This document shows, piece by piece, positions 1-10,450 of a DNA stretch of 64,000 nucleotides; within the stretch, counting starts at the first letter, position 1, and each line of letters starts with the position of its first letter. The translations under genes and the position numbers were made by a program. Below the pieces are notes generated by a model. That model searched no databases. It saw only the letters and a list, made by a program, of their open reading frames with translations, and was not told the origin of the DNA. Source of the DNA: Valencia hispanica (Eukaryota; Chordata; Actinopteri; Cyprinodontiformes; Valenciidae); assembly GCA_963556495.2 (NCBI GenBank), contig OY747712.1:53583069-53647068 (forward strand), given 5' to 3'.

Positions 1-911
1 TTGGTGAAACATAACGCAAAACATGCGGCCACAGAACGGATGAAACAACAACAATGTCGATCATTGAGCTGTGGCCTAAGGTGTCCTGGTGTCAAGTGAA
101 CATATGGACACCCAGTAATAAGTCTGGCTTCCAAGAAAAAAGAGCTGCTCCATTCAGAGTGGGATGGATGCCATCTCTCCAGATCAGATTAGGTTTTTCC
201 CAAAATGTTTGCCAGTTATTAATGCAACCCACATTGTTTTCAGTACACCACCTAGACAACCATTGGTGGAAGGGCAGCATGTGGCTAAACATGTCGTCAC
301 TGCTCAAATCAGGCAGGGGACCAGAAAAGATTACAGAGTCCGACATTGTTTTAACAAATTTACACACCGAAGCAACACTCATTTTAGTGACCTCCAATTG
401 GCGTAAGCGAGGGTGTCATTACCGCCAGCGTGAATAACAATCTTACTGTATTTACGCTTATCTTTAGCCAGCAGTTTCAGGTAGGATTTTGATGTCACCC
501 GTTCTGGCCCCTGGCAAGCATTTGACTGGGGTCAATGGTGTCTCTAATGCTACGGTTCTTACAATGTAGCTGCCAATTACAAGGGTCAGCTTCTCAGCGG
601 GTGTGTCGCTGAGTGGGAAAAATTTGTTAGAAACGCAGACGGGTTAGTGGTGACCCATGGGCTGGGTTCTGGAACTACGCTTCCTACATACATCACCCAG
701 TCAGTCTGAGATCCCAGCTGCGTAGGTTCTGTTGGACTACTGTTAGGTGGTTCTGTACTTGTTGGCTCTGCGCTGGCTACACCCTCCCCTCCAAAGCTAC
801 AAAAATGCTACATTTTTTACACATACAATTATCAGTAAAGGAGGCAGGGACGTAACTACTGCTGAACCAATCCGTGAAAATGATAAATCTCATCAAATCA
901 CGGCCGCTAAC
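1..911 (-). pseudogene. LINE ORF1 relic with SGNH/GDSL esterase domain
   Basis: Read on the minus strand, about 870 to 1 gives a decayed SGNH-esterase-type ORF1 as carried by fish CR1/L2/Rex1-group LINEs. The N-terminus shows a Cys-rich segment (near 860-790). Block I (about 590-560) reads VIGSYIVR, so the usual GDS is changed to GSY. Block III, GGND, lies at 426-415. Block V, DGIHPT, lies near 178-160. A frameshift falls between GGND and the following EVTKMSV segment (about 405-395). The 5' end of the ORF is cut by the hAT-like element starting at 912, and the 3' end runs off the window. In this family the esterase-like ORF1 is thought to be an accessory or RNA-binding protein of the retrotransposon. 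This copy is not functional. Confidence 0.7.
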
Positions 912-1758
912 TAGGGTGACCAACCGTCCTCTTTTCACTGGACATGTCCACTTTTCATGTGCTGTCCGGGGCATCCATAGACGGATGAAAATGTCCGGGT
1001 TTTTATTGTTTTTCATAGGACCATACTTAAACTGACTGGTGTGATGCATGCAGTATGACGGCCTTTCTCTCATGTGACGTCCTCCCGGGCTGCTGTCTAA
1101 GTGCCTGGTTCTGATCTGTTTAAAGATGAACTTCAGGCTGTGTGCCGAGTTATTGGTGTTTACAAGAAGTCAAAGCAGAAGCTTCATGAACGAACCACAA
1201 AAGATATACCGTCCAGTCGCAACAAATGGGTGGCGGAGTGCACCATTCCCATAGTTGGCATGTGTGTTTCTATGTGTGACAAAAGTGGCAAATATCCCAT
1301 CACATGGACACAATAACTATAAAAAGGCTGAGCAAAATGAGAGTTCATCTATAAATTGACAAACTAAACAGAGTAAGCACTTTTTATTGTTTTTGAGTCT
1401 GCAGCTGTTTACTTTTATTACAGTGAAAAAGAAAATAATACTTGTTTTCTCAGAAGACAATTTCAGATTTTTCTTCAGTTTTTGTCCAGTGCAATTTAAA
1501 AAGTAAACTAATATTGTTGCCGGTAACTTTTTTTAAATCAGAAGAGTAATTATTTCTATCATAATTTATTTCCAGAGATTATAAAATCATTTTTCTACTT
1601 GTGAAAGCCTTTTTGAAGTTTGTTATTTAACTAATCTTATCTAACCACATTGAGAATGCATTGAGAATATGTTAAAAACAGTCTTGGCCAAGTCCTGAAA
1701 GTGTTTCAGTACTGTGCCATGTGTCCTCTTTTTTGGAAATCAAAATATGGTCACCCTA
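912..1758. mobile_element. Non-autonomous hAT-like DNA transposon (TIR TAGGGTGACCA)
   Basis: The 847-bp segment begins TAGGGTGACCA at 912 and ends with its exact inverse TGGTCACCCTA at 1758; both ends continue into a motif about rapid GTCCTCTTTT-like sequence (ends GTCCTCTTTT on each strand). Flanks are similar but not identical (CGCTAAC before, CGCAAAAC after), as expected of an eroded 8-bp target duplication. No transposase domain is visible inside. It separates a LINE ORF1 relic from a hAT transposase relic. A fragment of the same family lies at 21573. Confidence 0.6.
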
Positions 1759-1765
1759 CGCAAAA

Positions 1766-2485
1766 CTCTCGCTTGTTTGGTTTTAGTGGTTTTAACAGAA
1801 ATCAAATCAGATCTGGCAAAGCACCTGGATGACACTATGTGGCTTGTGTCTCTGTCCTATTTGGTCGATATATTTGGCCGCTTGAATGGCCTTAACCTGT
1901 CTTTGCAAGGCCGTGAAACTCATATTTTGTGCACGCCTTCACACAAAAACTAGACCTCTGGCATAGCCGCATCAGTCGAGGGAACTGCGACATCTTCCCC
2001 AGCCTTGTAGACTTTATCACTGATGCAGGCACGTCACACGATTTCTCCTCCCTATTTCAATCAGCGTCTGAGGACCTGTCAGCGATGAGAAAACTATTTG
2101 TGACGTACTTTAAATATTATCGCTCTTTTGCGTGGGTTTGAGATCCGTTTGTGTGCACAGCAAACGAGCTGTCAATTGATATGCAGGAGCATCTGATTGA
2201 GCTGAAGAGTGACAATAGACTGAAGGAACTTTAGCTCCTGCCCTCTTTCGTCATTCTGGGCACCTGATGCAGGAATACCCTCAACTCTGTGACGTCACAT
2301 TAGATTCTTCTTCCTTTTACGTCAACATATTTGTGTGAGGCAGGATTCTCAAAAATACTGCACTCAAAATAAAATACCACAATCGTGCACAAATCGAGGA
2401 TGATTTGAGGCTGTTTATCAAACATTGAGCCAAGATTTGAGGATCTTTGCAAGGCAAAGCAGGCTCAGGTCTCACATTAACATCA
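1766..2485 (+). pseudogene. ZBED5-like hAT transposase, C-terminal relic
   Basis: Plus-strand segments read as the C-terminal half of a hAT transposase of the ZBED5/FAM200/SCAND3 type: SYLVDIFGRLNGLNLSLQG (about 1855-1912), then KLDLWHSRISRGNCDIFPSL (about 1946-2005), a run after DPFVCTANELS (about 2143), and the decayed hAT dimerisation region with STYLCEAGFS (about 2322-2352) and CKAKQAQ near 2450. Several frameshifts and stops interrupt it (for example after AWV at 2141). The N-terminal zinc finger and most of the catalytic region are missing. hAT transposases move DNA by cut and paste in the nucleus; this copy cannot. Confidence 0.6.
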
Positions 2486-2526
2486 CATACCTGCAAACTT
2501 CTGTAAAAAATGCAAATGATGCATAC

Positions 2527-2614
2527 TATTAGGCCTAGTAATAATAACAATAATAAAGCATACATTTATATCAGAGGTCTGGTGCCAATTCCCAATTATA
2601 GCAATAGCCTAGTA
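2527..2614. repeat. Left copy of ~90-bp duplication flanking L2
   Basis: Contains TAGGCCTAGTAATAATAAC, AGAGGTCTGGTGCC and CCAATTATAGCAATAGCCTA in the same order as at 3777-3893 on the other side of the LINE. This fits a very long target-site duplication, or insertion into a local tandem repeat, since part of the motif recurs again at 3899-3938. Confidence 0.55.
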
Positions 2615-3776
2615 TCTGTCTTTTAATCCTTCTTTACAAGTGAAGAACCTGGGCGTGATTTTTGACTCTGAGCTGACTTTTATCCCACACATTAAAAACA
2701 TTACTAAAATAGGTTTTTATCAATTAAAGAACATCGCCAGAGTCCGCCCCATTCTCTCTCGGGCCAATATGGAGTCACTGATGCTTTTATCACCAGCAGA
2801 ATTGATTACTGTAATGCCCTGCTTTCTGGTCTTCCCAAAAAGAATATATCAGGTTTACAACTTCTACAACTTCAGCAGCGTGTCCTGATGAAGACCAGGA
2901 GGTGGGAACACATTACACCGGTCTTAAAATCACTGCATTGACTCCCTGTATATTTTAGGATCAATGTTAAGGTTCTTTTAATGGTGTCTTAATGGTTCTG
3001 GGCCTTCTTATCTTTCAGAACTGCTTTCACCATATGAACCTTCGCGGTCTCTGCGCTCCTCTGGCAGCCGTCTCCTTGTCATCTCTAAAGTCAGGTAACA
3101 CACACATGGTGAGGCGTCTTTCTATTATTATGGCCCTCACCTCTGGAACAGGCTGCCAGAGAACCTCAGGGCCGCAGAGAACGTTCATGTTTTTAAGAGC
3201 AGGCTCAAGACTCACCTTTTAGCCAAACTTTTAACTGATTATTATTTATTATAGTCTGTTTAATTGCTCTGCTTGTTTTGCTTAATACATTTAATCAGTG
3301 TTTTACTATTTAATCTTATCATATTATCCATTGTTTGTTTTTATATTTTAACCTGTTACTTTAATCTTCCATCCAGTGTTTCCTCTGTGGGAGCCCTCTG
3401 CCCTCTGAGCGGTGGTCAGCTGTAGCAGCCTGGGTGCTCCCCAGGTGGAGGTGGGGGTCTCGGCCTCTCCTCCACTGGGCACCCTGGGTCAGTGCCTCAG
3501 CGGCTGCTGCTGCTGATGTGCTGCTGTCGGTGCAGATGGCTGCTCTGATGGTGTTCCCTTACCTGACTCATCTCGGCCCTATGTCCTTAGTTTTTGCTTT
3601 TAAGTGAATGTGCATGAGGGTTGGTTTGGAGGAAGGGGGTTATGAATGCGATCATATTTTTAATTCTTTAGGGGAGGGATGGGAATGTGGTTTTATGTGG
3701 GGTAGTTTTAATCTGTAAAGCACTTTGAGATGCAATTTTGTACAAAAAGCGCTTTATAAATAAAGATTGATTGATA
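2615..3776 (+). mobile_element. 5'-truncated L2/CR1-group LINE, RT C-terminus and 3' end
   Basis: The plus strand reads the end of a reverse transcriptase: KNLGVIFDSELTFIPHIKN (2641-2700), then the LLSGLP-type and [15 protein letters not shown] C-terminal region with frameshifts (to about 3222). It ends in the usual fish L2 tail: a CACTTTGAGATGC motif (3721), GCGCTTTATAAATAAAG and TTGATTGAT at 3776. The 5' truncation point is near 2615. Flanking sequences are duplicated (about 2527-2614 and 3777-3893). Confidence 0.8.
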
Positions 3777-3800
3777 GTAATGATAATAGGCCTACTGATG

Positions 3801-3836
<36 letters not shown>

Positions 3837-3893
3837 TCTGTAAGCTCACATTAGAGGTCTGGTGCTACTGCCAATTATAACAGTAGCCTAATA
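3777..3893. repeat. Right copy of ~90-bp duplication flanking L2
   Basis: Partner of 2527-2614. It is longer because an ATA/TAA microsatellite (about 3797-3835) has expanded inside it. The segment AGAGGTCTGGTGC followed by CCAATTATAACAGTAGCCTA is clearly shared with the left copy. Confidence 0.55.
3797..3835. repeat. (ATA)n microsatellite
   Basis: About 12 uninterrupted AAT-type trinucleotide units within the right flanking duplication of the L2 copy. Confidence 0.9.
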
Positions 3894-3965
3894 ATGGTAA
3901 TAGGCCTACCTACCGCTACTGATGATACTAATAATGTGAAAAAAATTATTATATAATTATTTATA

Positions 3966-4045
3966 TCTGTCCGTCTGTCTGTCCGTCCGTCCGTCCGTCC
4001 GTCCGTCCGTCCGTCCGTCCGTCCGTCCGTCCGTCCGTCCGTCTG

Positions 4046-4082
<37 letters not shown>

Positions 4083-4083
4083 G
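3966..4083. repeat. (CCGT)n-(CTAT)n compound microsatellite
   Basis: A run of GTCC/GTCT tetranucleotides to about 4046, followed directly by CTAT units to 4083. A clean transition between two tetranucleotide motifs one or two substitutions apart. Confidence 0.92.
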
Positions 4084-4171
4084 CAAGGTTGTGTGGAGGG
4101 TGAGGTGGGGCACTGGGGCCCCAATTTCAATGAACTGCTTTGGGGGTGGGGCCAGCTTGAAAAAGGTTGAG
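4084..4171. other. Short unassigned segment, possible hAT end
   Basis: A G-rich stretch ending GAAAAAGGTTGAGAACCCATG just before the truncated L2. The last motif resembles subterminal sequence of some hAT elements, but no partner end is visible. Confidence 0.2.
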
Positions 4172-5164
4172 AACCCATGTTCTACTGTATCAAAGGCAGC
4201 GCTTAGATCCAGTAGAACCAACACTGTCACCTTCTGGGCATCATAGTTTAATCTAAAATCATTTAAAATCTTCAGAAGGGCGTCTCTGTGCTGTGGTTCA
4301 CCCTAAAACCAGACTTTAATTTCTCTAGGACATTGTGCACATTAATAAAATCATTAAGTTGAATCAAAACAAGCTTTTCTAAATTTTTGCTTAAATTTGG
4401 TAAGTTAGATCGGAAATCATTAAAATCATTAACTTCTAAATTGCTCTTCTTCAGCAGGGGCTTCACTACCGCCCCTTTAAAGGTGGCAGGAAAGACCCCG
4501 TCTGAAGGGAGCAATTCATCATGGTTAAAATCTAATCTCCAAAAGATTCATAAAATTGGTTAAAAAAACAACGTGGGAATCGGGTCCAGGATACATGTGG
4601 TGGGCCTCACTGAAGAAAAAACTAGATTAAGAGTCCCAGCTTCTGACAGGACAAAACTGTCCAGCGTTTCCTCTGGTAGAGGCACACACTCAAATTTGTC
4701 TAAAACCAAGTTTCTCTGAGAGGATAAAATATTACATCTGATGGTGTCTACCTTCCCACTGAATTGGTCTGCGAACTCCTCACATAGAGTGTTTGAGGGT
4801 TTTTTTCTGATATGCATTAGTAGTATGGTTAAAAATGTTGTCTATAGTGGAAAACAGAATTTTGGGATTATTTTTATGTTCTGAGATTATTTTGGAAAAG
4901 TATGCTTTTCTGAAATTTCTTCCAGCATTATTGTATGTTTTTAGATGTTCTATGTATATTTGATGATTTCTTGTAATTTTTATTTTTCCTCCATTTTCTC
5001 TCTGCCACCCTGCAGCTTCCTGTTTAATTTTTTAAGGTCTTCGTTTCTCCAACTTTAAATGGAGCCAGCAGGTCGAGAGTGGATTGAAGTCTACTGTTAA
5101 AATTATTGACAATAAAATCACAGGGGGCAGGTAAAACAATAGGAGGAATCTTTTCAAAAACTTC

Positions 5165-5179
5165 AAGAAAACCTGCAGC
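5165..5179. repeat. SINE target-site duplication, left
   Basis: AAGAAAACCTGCAGC, identical to 5697-5711. Confidence 0.9.
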
Positions 5180-5696
5180 GGGGGGCACGGTGGTGCAGCT
5201 GGTAGCCTGGCTCACCTCACAGCTAGAAGGTCCCGGGTTCGATTACCGCCGGGGACGCTGTGGGTGCTGAGGGTGTGTTTGTTCCCCCACATCATCGGCA
5301 CCCACACCCTGGGTCGGGTTGGCGAAAGGGCCTTTCTGTATGGAGTTTGCATGTTCTCCCCGTTTCCCTTGAGCAGCTAATGTGAGCTACTCCCACAAAA
5401 ACATGCAATAGTCCTGGGGCTGTATACTGCCTCCTCCTGGCCGGCCGGGGCACCTGAAGGGTTGGGGAGGATCTGGCTGGAATAACGTGATCCTTCCACA
5501 CGCTACGTCCAGCCGGAGAAACCCCGCCCCGTTGGGTAAAAAGAAGGGCCTGGCTACTCCCCAAGCACGAAGGAGGCTTGGGTTTCAGTGAAGGGCCCCT
5601 CCCGGGGCCGGCACAGAGGGAGAGTGGAACCCCAGGACCTGAACTAAGGAGCACTGGGTGATAAATAATGGGAAAAAACCGTGGGATAAGAAAAAA
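5180..5696 (+). mobile_element. tRNA-derived SINE (DANA-like composite), 517 bp
   Basis: A Pol III A box (TGGTGCAGCTG, about 5190) and a near-consensus B box (GGTTCGATTAC, about 5237) lie at the head, followed by GGAGTTTGCATGTTCTCCCC, a motif shared by fish DANA-type SINEs. The body carries the CTGGCCGGCCGGGGC/AACGTGATCCTTCC region seen in other fish SINEs and ends in an A-rich tail. A 15-bp duplication, AAGAAAACCTGCAGC, flanks it exactly (5165-5179 and 5697-5711). It sits inside the L2 element, splitting the coding segment AAGFLE. Confidence 0.85.
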
Positions 5697-5711
5697 AAGA
5701 AAACCTGCAGC
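5697..5711. repeat. SINE target-site duplication, right
   Basis: AAGAAAACCTGCAGC, identical to 5165-5179. Confidence 0.9.
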
Positions 5712-8080
5712 CACTTCAGGGGTTAGATGGCGCTTCCTGACAGTTCTCACAGAGGTCTCCTGCTGGATAAATCTGTTGATGTTAAAAAACACACAGTAAT
5801 GGTCAGAGACAGCCAAGTCAACAACAGAGGACACACTGGTGGACAGGCCATGCGTGATGACCAAGTCCAGGGTGTGTCCTCTGTTGTGAGTCGGCTACGT
5901 GACATGCTGACTAAAATCCATAAAATTCTAAATATTTAAAGATTCTGTTGATAAAGGATCTATGTAGATTAAAATCACCAGCCTTGTGCGAAATTGATAA
6001 AAACTGAACATTTTTAAATAAAAAGTGCACTCTTTTTAGGAGGCCTATAAACTGTGACACATAAAATCTGAGGAGTGCTAAAAACAGTTGCATTATATTC
6101 AAAAGTAAAATAGTTATCAAATAAAATAGGTTTGGCGGAAAGTGTTGATGAACTTATAAAAGCAGATCCACCACCCCTTTTGGTAATGAATAAATTGAAT
6201 AAGTGAAGTTAAAATTAGGTGGGGAGGCCTCTGTAAGAACAACAGGGGCATCTGCTCCCAGCCACGATTCTGTTAAAAATAAACAATGAAGATTATGATC
6301 TAAAATCAGATCATTTATTATAAAAGTTTTGTTCAGCAGAGAGTGAACATTAAAAAGTGCCATAGTAATGGCGATTGGAAATGGAGTGACAGTATGATTT
6401 ACTGAAAGTGGGGCTTTTGGTAACTTTTTGAGATTATTAGGGTTGCATTTGTTCCGTTTTTGGATTTTTAGTCCGCTCTCTGCTGATAATAACAGGCATG
6501 AATGATGTAGAACAAGGTCCAAGTCCAGTATGTGAGTTACTGTTAAAATCAGAGGTGAGTTCATAGGAGCAGAGACCATTTGCACATCAGGATGTGGCGG
6601 AGGGAACAGAGAGGGCAGGGGCAGCTGTGGCCAATGTAGTTGACAGGGGGGGGCGTGGACATGCCAGGCTCAATGTCAGTGTACGAGTGCCTTGTCTATT
6701 TAGATGGAGCCCATCTGGTCCAAACAGGTGCTTCCTGCCTCAAAAAAATGTTTAAATTGTCTATAAAACCAATATTGTGAACGACGGTAATGGAGGAGAG
6801 CCAAGTATTCAGGGATAGGAGTCTGCTAAAAAAGCCAATTCCTCTGCTGACAGTGGGGGTGGGGCCAGAAATAAAAACAGAGACATGCGTGTTTTCTTAA
6901 AGATTAAAAAGGTGAATAAAATCACGCTTCAGGAGCTCAGATTGCTGTTTATAAATGTCATTGGTGCCAGGGTGAATCACAACTTTACTCACAGATTTGT
7001 GTTGATCAATGAGCTGAGGGATCTGTTCAGTAATGTCCATGTCAGTAGCTCCAGGGAAACAGAGTGAGGGCTCCTCTCATCCTCACATTTCTGATTATGG
7101 AGTCCCTGATGATGAGTGTGGTGGGCGGCGGGTCTGCAGGTGAATGTTTGCGCTGGGCAGAGGATCGTTCACCATCCAGGACTTGCTGTAAGCCAGGTAG
7201 AGAATCTTCCCCAGGACTGCAGCGATGTTTAATTGGCGCCGAGGGCTCGTTCCGTGGGTTCGGGGTGAAGTGGAGCACTCCTCGGCGAGTTCAAGCTGCA
7301 GGCCGGGGTTTGGCGCGACGTGGAAAGCTGGCGGAGTCCGACTGTTGCTCCAGCTGCTGGGAGGGATTGGGCGGTGATCCTATGGAGCTACGGGGACCAG
7401 AGGCTGTCAGAGGAGGGAAATCCGCATCCAGGGTGCTGAAACGGTTGGACAATGGCAGGCATGTTGGAGGAGAGCGGTGGCGGCTGCTCCAAGCACCCCC
7501 ACCACGGCCGGGCCCAACCGTTAACCGGGCTTCCTGGAGCACCGGAGTGGAGCTGATGGGGGCTTTTGGTTTAGCCCCCTACCAGTGGTCCTCCTCTGCA
7601 GCAGATGTCACACAGGCGTTTGGCAGAAGTAGTCCTCGCTTCCCACCAATTAAAACGATCCAATAAAAAAACAAAAAAACGTCCAGATTATTAATAAGTT
7701 AGTGGTGTTAAAATCGGTTAAAACCAGTCTTTAAAAAGGTTTAAAACCAGTTAAAAACCGTGCTTGATGTGGAGCCGGTCTTGGCGGGGCTGACAGACCC
7801 TGACACATACGCGCAAACCAAGTCTCTGTAGCAGATCAGAGAAGTCTGATTCAGATTGCTTTTTGGCTACATCCTTTGAACCTGTGTGAATAACAAGTTT
7901 TTCAAGGTTAGGATGTTGCTCCAAAATCGTCTTTATTTTTTCCGATATTTATCTCACTGTATTTTTGGGGCAGTTGATAACACTAGTGTTCTGGCTACAA
8001 ACATTTTCTGCACCATTAATAGAGCCGTCATGTATGATGAGAACTTTTGGTGGTAGTGGTGTGGTTTTTTTTTTACTTTG

Positions 8081-8542
8081 TTATGTGTCCGCTTCGTGTG
8101 GATGGGTTTCTCCTGGTGACCTTGACTGGTCCCAGGGGTTGCGTTGTCTTTTGGGGAACTGAGGGTTGCGAATCTGTTTCTCAGCGGGATTCCAGGGGGA
8201 GTGATATCTACTGCTCTGGGTTTTGGGTTCTTTCGTTTCTTCTTCCTGGGAGCAGAGAAAGTCTTTGTCGACTTGGGAATGGGGTGTTCTACCCGTTAAA
8301 CGCCTTTCGGCTGGAGGAGTAGCGTTGTTCTGTGGCTTCTGTGCGAGACTGTTGGACCGAGATAACACCGGGCTGCCAGGCTCTTCCTCCCTGCGTGTAG
8401 TCATCGGTAAAGTTGTCTCATTTCCATATCCAGTATTTAGATCAAAATTAATCTGAAAATGGTGTAGCTTCCTCTCGATTGTTTCAATTCTCTGGAGTAG
8501 TTTCTCAAAGTCCTCAGCTGAGCAAAAAGCCATTTTGGTCAT
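8081..8542 (-). pseudogene. L2 ORF1 N-terminal part
   Basis: A 153-residue open segment beginning MTKMAFCSAEDFEKLLQRI, with a heptad-like stretch (residues about 8-30) followed by a Pro/Ser/Arg-rich linker. It is the N-terminal coiled-coil region of the ORF1 protein of the surrounding L2 element. The esterase part follows in other frames at 7542-7042. In LINEs, ORF1 products bind the element RNA; this copy is broken downstream. Confidence 0.55.
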
Positions 8543-8560
8543 CCACAGTCCTTCAGAAAG

Positions 8561-9260
8561 TAATCCCCCAAAAAAATCCGGTCTAATAAAGTAACTCCAG
8601 AAGCTGGGTGTATAAAGTAACTAAGAAAAAGGCCAATAAAAGCTAAGAAATGAAAATAAAAAAAGAGAATAAGGCTAGCAATAAGGCTAGAAATCAGGAG
8701 ATCAGGGGAGGTTGGGAGAGGCTGCTCCTCCTTTAGCAGCCAGCAGTAGAAGGAGCTGCTTCAGAAAGCAGGGCAGGATTAAAATCAATGACTGATTTAC
8801 CATTTTGACCGATGATTGTCTGGGAGAAAAGAAATCAGAGTATACTACTAGAATAAACTAGACTACAGCACTGATTTAATCGACAGTTTTACTTTTGTTC
8901 TGAGTGCAAAGACTGCTGTCTTGGCGGAGGTCTGCGCTCTCCGAGTGCTTTTCTAGTTAAAACTATATAATTGAGCCAATTTTCCCAAAAAATGACACTT
9001 GAATGCTAATCATGTTGCACAGGTCAGTTCCTTTTATGATTACCTTTTGATAACATCTATTAAGATAAAAGAAATCTGATGGTATACATGGTTTACAGAT
9101 GACCTAGACAGGACAGAGAATGAGGAAAAGAGTTCTGTGTCTGGTTGCATGGTGGACCTCTGTGTCTGCTGCTAACTTTTGTGCTTGCCTTTTTATTAAA
9201 AATTACAGCACCATAAACTGTCAATTAACTCTCCTGAACTCACAAAACAGGGTGAATACC
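8561..9260. other. Unassigned, L2 5'UTR and/or LTR-element leader
   Basis: No open reading frame of note. The left part is probably L2 5'UTR. The right part would be the leader of the LTR element whose LTR lies at 9279-9552 (minus orientation). A conspicuous GGCGGAGGTCTGCGCTCTCC motif at about 8920 was not assigned. Confidence 0.3.
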
Positions 9261-9278
9261 TGTGAATGAGCCCCCACT
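9261..9278 (-). promoter_or_regulatory. Candidate tRNA-Pro primer-binding site
   Basis: Minus-strand TGGGGGCTCATTC immediately follows the LTR end; the first nine bases match the tRNA-Pro PBS used by many gypsy elements and gammaretroviruses, and the rest has diverged. Confidence 0.45.
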
Positions 9279-9552
9279 TGTTACAGGCTGGCTCAAGGCC
9301 CGCAACAAACAGTGAGAGACAACACAAGGTGGTAGTAAAATAAAGATAATTTATAACTCAACATAATCAAACCCCAAATAACAGAGGTACCCTGGGTGCA
9401 CTCCCCACTGAACAGAGGAGGCACACAGTAAACAGGCAAGAGCAGCCTTTTGAAGGGGCAGGAACACACCAGGTCTAGGTGCATCTAATGCCATGATGGC
9501 AAACTCCAACCTGAAAAACAAATACAGAGACCCCTAGTGGAGGGTTGTCACA
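9279..9552 (-). mobile_element. LTR of a Gypsy-type retrotransposon
   Basis: On the minus strand the 274-bp segment starts TGTGACAACCCTCCACTAGG and ends GCCTGTAACA, so it has TG...CA termini. Within it TTTAT/ATAAAT stretches could hold the poly(A) signal. Directly inside it (9278-9261, minus) lies AGTGGGGGCTCATTCACA, which resembles a primer-binding site for proline tRNA (TGGGGGCTCG...). It is therefore a 5' LTR with decayed leader; no gag-pol or second LTR is visible nearby. Confidence 0.6.
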
Positions 9553-10029
9553 ATAGTCCCAGCAGCACCCCAGGTACCTGGACTCATCCACCTTTGGTCC
9601 CTCAGCTTTCTGCAGCTTCACCTTTGAGCTTCTCTGTAAACCTGAGCTGGAAGATATCTAAATTCATGGCCGTTTCTTGCCGACAGAATGTATTTATTCA
9701 ACTGTTGGCTAATGTCAGTCTAAAACAGCGGCTCCAAACGTTTCAACCATTACCTGTAAGTCAACTAAACATGGGTATGACAACCCAAACAGCATCAACT
9801 ATGGAGCTCAAGACCACACAGTTGCTGATTTTCAGACTTTATATGGGTTATGGCACAAACTTTGGGAAGCCTTGATATAAATGGTCTGAAAAGAAAGGGA
9901 ACAGGTTTGGGTGCATTTTCTGTAGTAGGACTTCCAACAGGTGGCAGCGTTTAAAAGGCGAGGCAGACTACTGTCGTCTGCAGAAATACTCAAGATGACA
10001 GCAGTCGGGTATATCAAGAGATGGACAAG

Positions 10030-10450
10030 AAGCTGAATACAAAGCTGGTGGACCGCTTTGTGACATTGTGTGGAAACAAATGTCTTTCAATGACTGCGAA
10101 CAAAGGATATGATTGTAGATTTCAGGAGAAACAGGCTCGGGTTAAACAGTTTCCATGACGGGAGAAGACGTGAAGGTGGTGAAGAAATACCCCGGTTGTC
10201 ACCTGGACTGGAGACAGAACAGTGAAGCAGTCTACAAGAACGGACAGAACCAACTGGACTTCTTGAGAAAGCTTAGGTCCTTCAAGGTTTGCAGCAAGAT
10301 GTTGATCTTCTACAAGTCTGTTGTGGAGAGTGTAATCTCTTCAGCCGTTATCTGTTGGGGTAACAGCATCAGAGCCAGGGATTTAAAAAGGCTCAACAGG
10401 CTAAGAAAGGTTGGTTCTGTTCTGTGGACGACCGAGGAACCTCTATAGAG
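10030..10450 (+). pseudogene. Rex1/CR1-group LINE reverse transcriptase, C-terminal relic
   Basis: The plus strand reads MTGEDVKVVKKYPGCHLDW, then LDFLRKLRSFKVCSKMLIFY, VVESVISSAVICWGNSI and LKRLNRLRKVGSVL (10155-10430). This is the thumb/C-terminal pattern (E-A-V-Y-K-x-GQ..L..LRRLRSF..C..ML..FY.S.V.S) of Rex1/CR1-type LINE RTs. The upstream part (10030-10150) continues in another frame. Both ends are truncated and no 3' tail was recognised. Confidence 0.6.

Larger units (their letters stand above)
4172..8560 (-). mobile_element. Near-full-length decayed L2/CR1-group LINE (3' truncated)
   Basis: On the minus strand this element has, in order: ORF1 with a coiled-coil-like N-terminus (8542-8081) and a decayed esterase domain whose block I reads IIRDSIIRN (about 7130), where the family has GDS; the AP-type endonuclease (6440-5750), with LFNVHSLLNKTFIINDLILD at about 6350-6290, AGDFNLH near 5970 and VSDHYCVFF near 5800; and the start of reverse transcriptase (5215-4172), with KPLLKKSNL near 4460-4435 and LIQLNDFINVHNVLEK. 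It stops at the segment before the polymerase active site, so the YADD motif and the 3'UTR are absent. Many stops and frameshifts are present. A 517-bp SINE interrupts the endonuclease/RT linker. The 5' boundary is approximate. Confidence 0.8.

Noticed and set aside
777..1073. 98-codon minus-strand frame treated as one gene
   Set aside because: It spans the boundary between the hAT-like element (from 912) and the LINE ORF1 relic, so it is a chimera of two repeats.
7064..7666. 200-codon open frame on the plus strand
   Set aside because: Antisense to the L2 ORF1 esterase region read on the minus strand (7542-7042); no domain, GC-rich stop-poor sequence.
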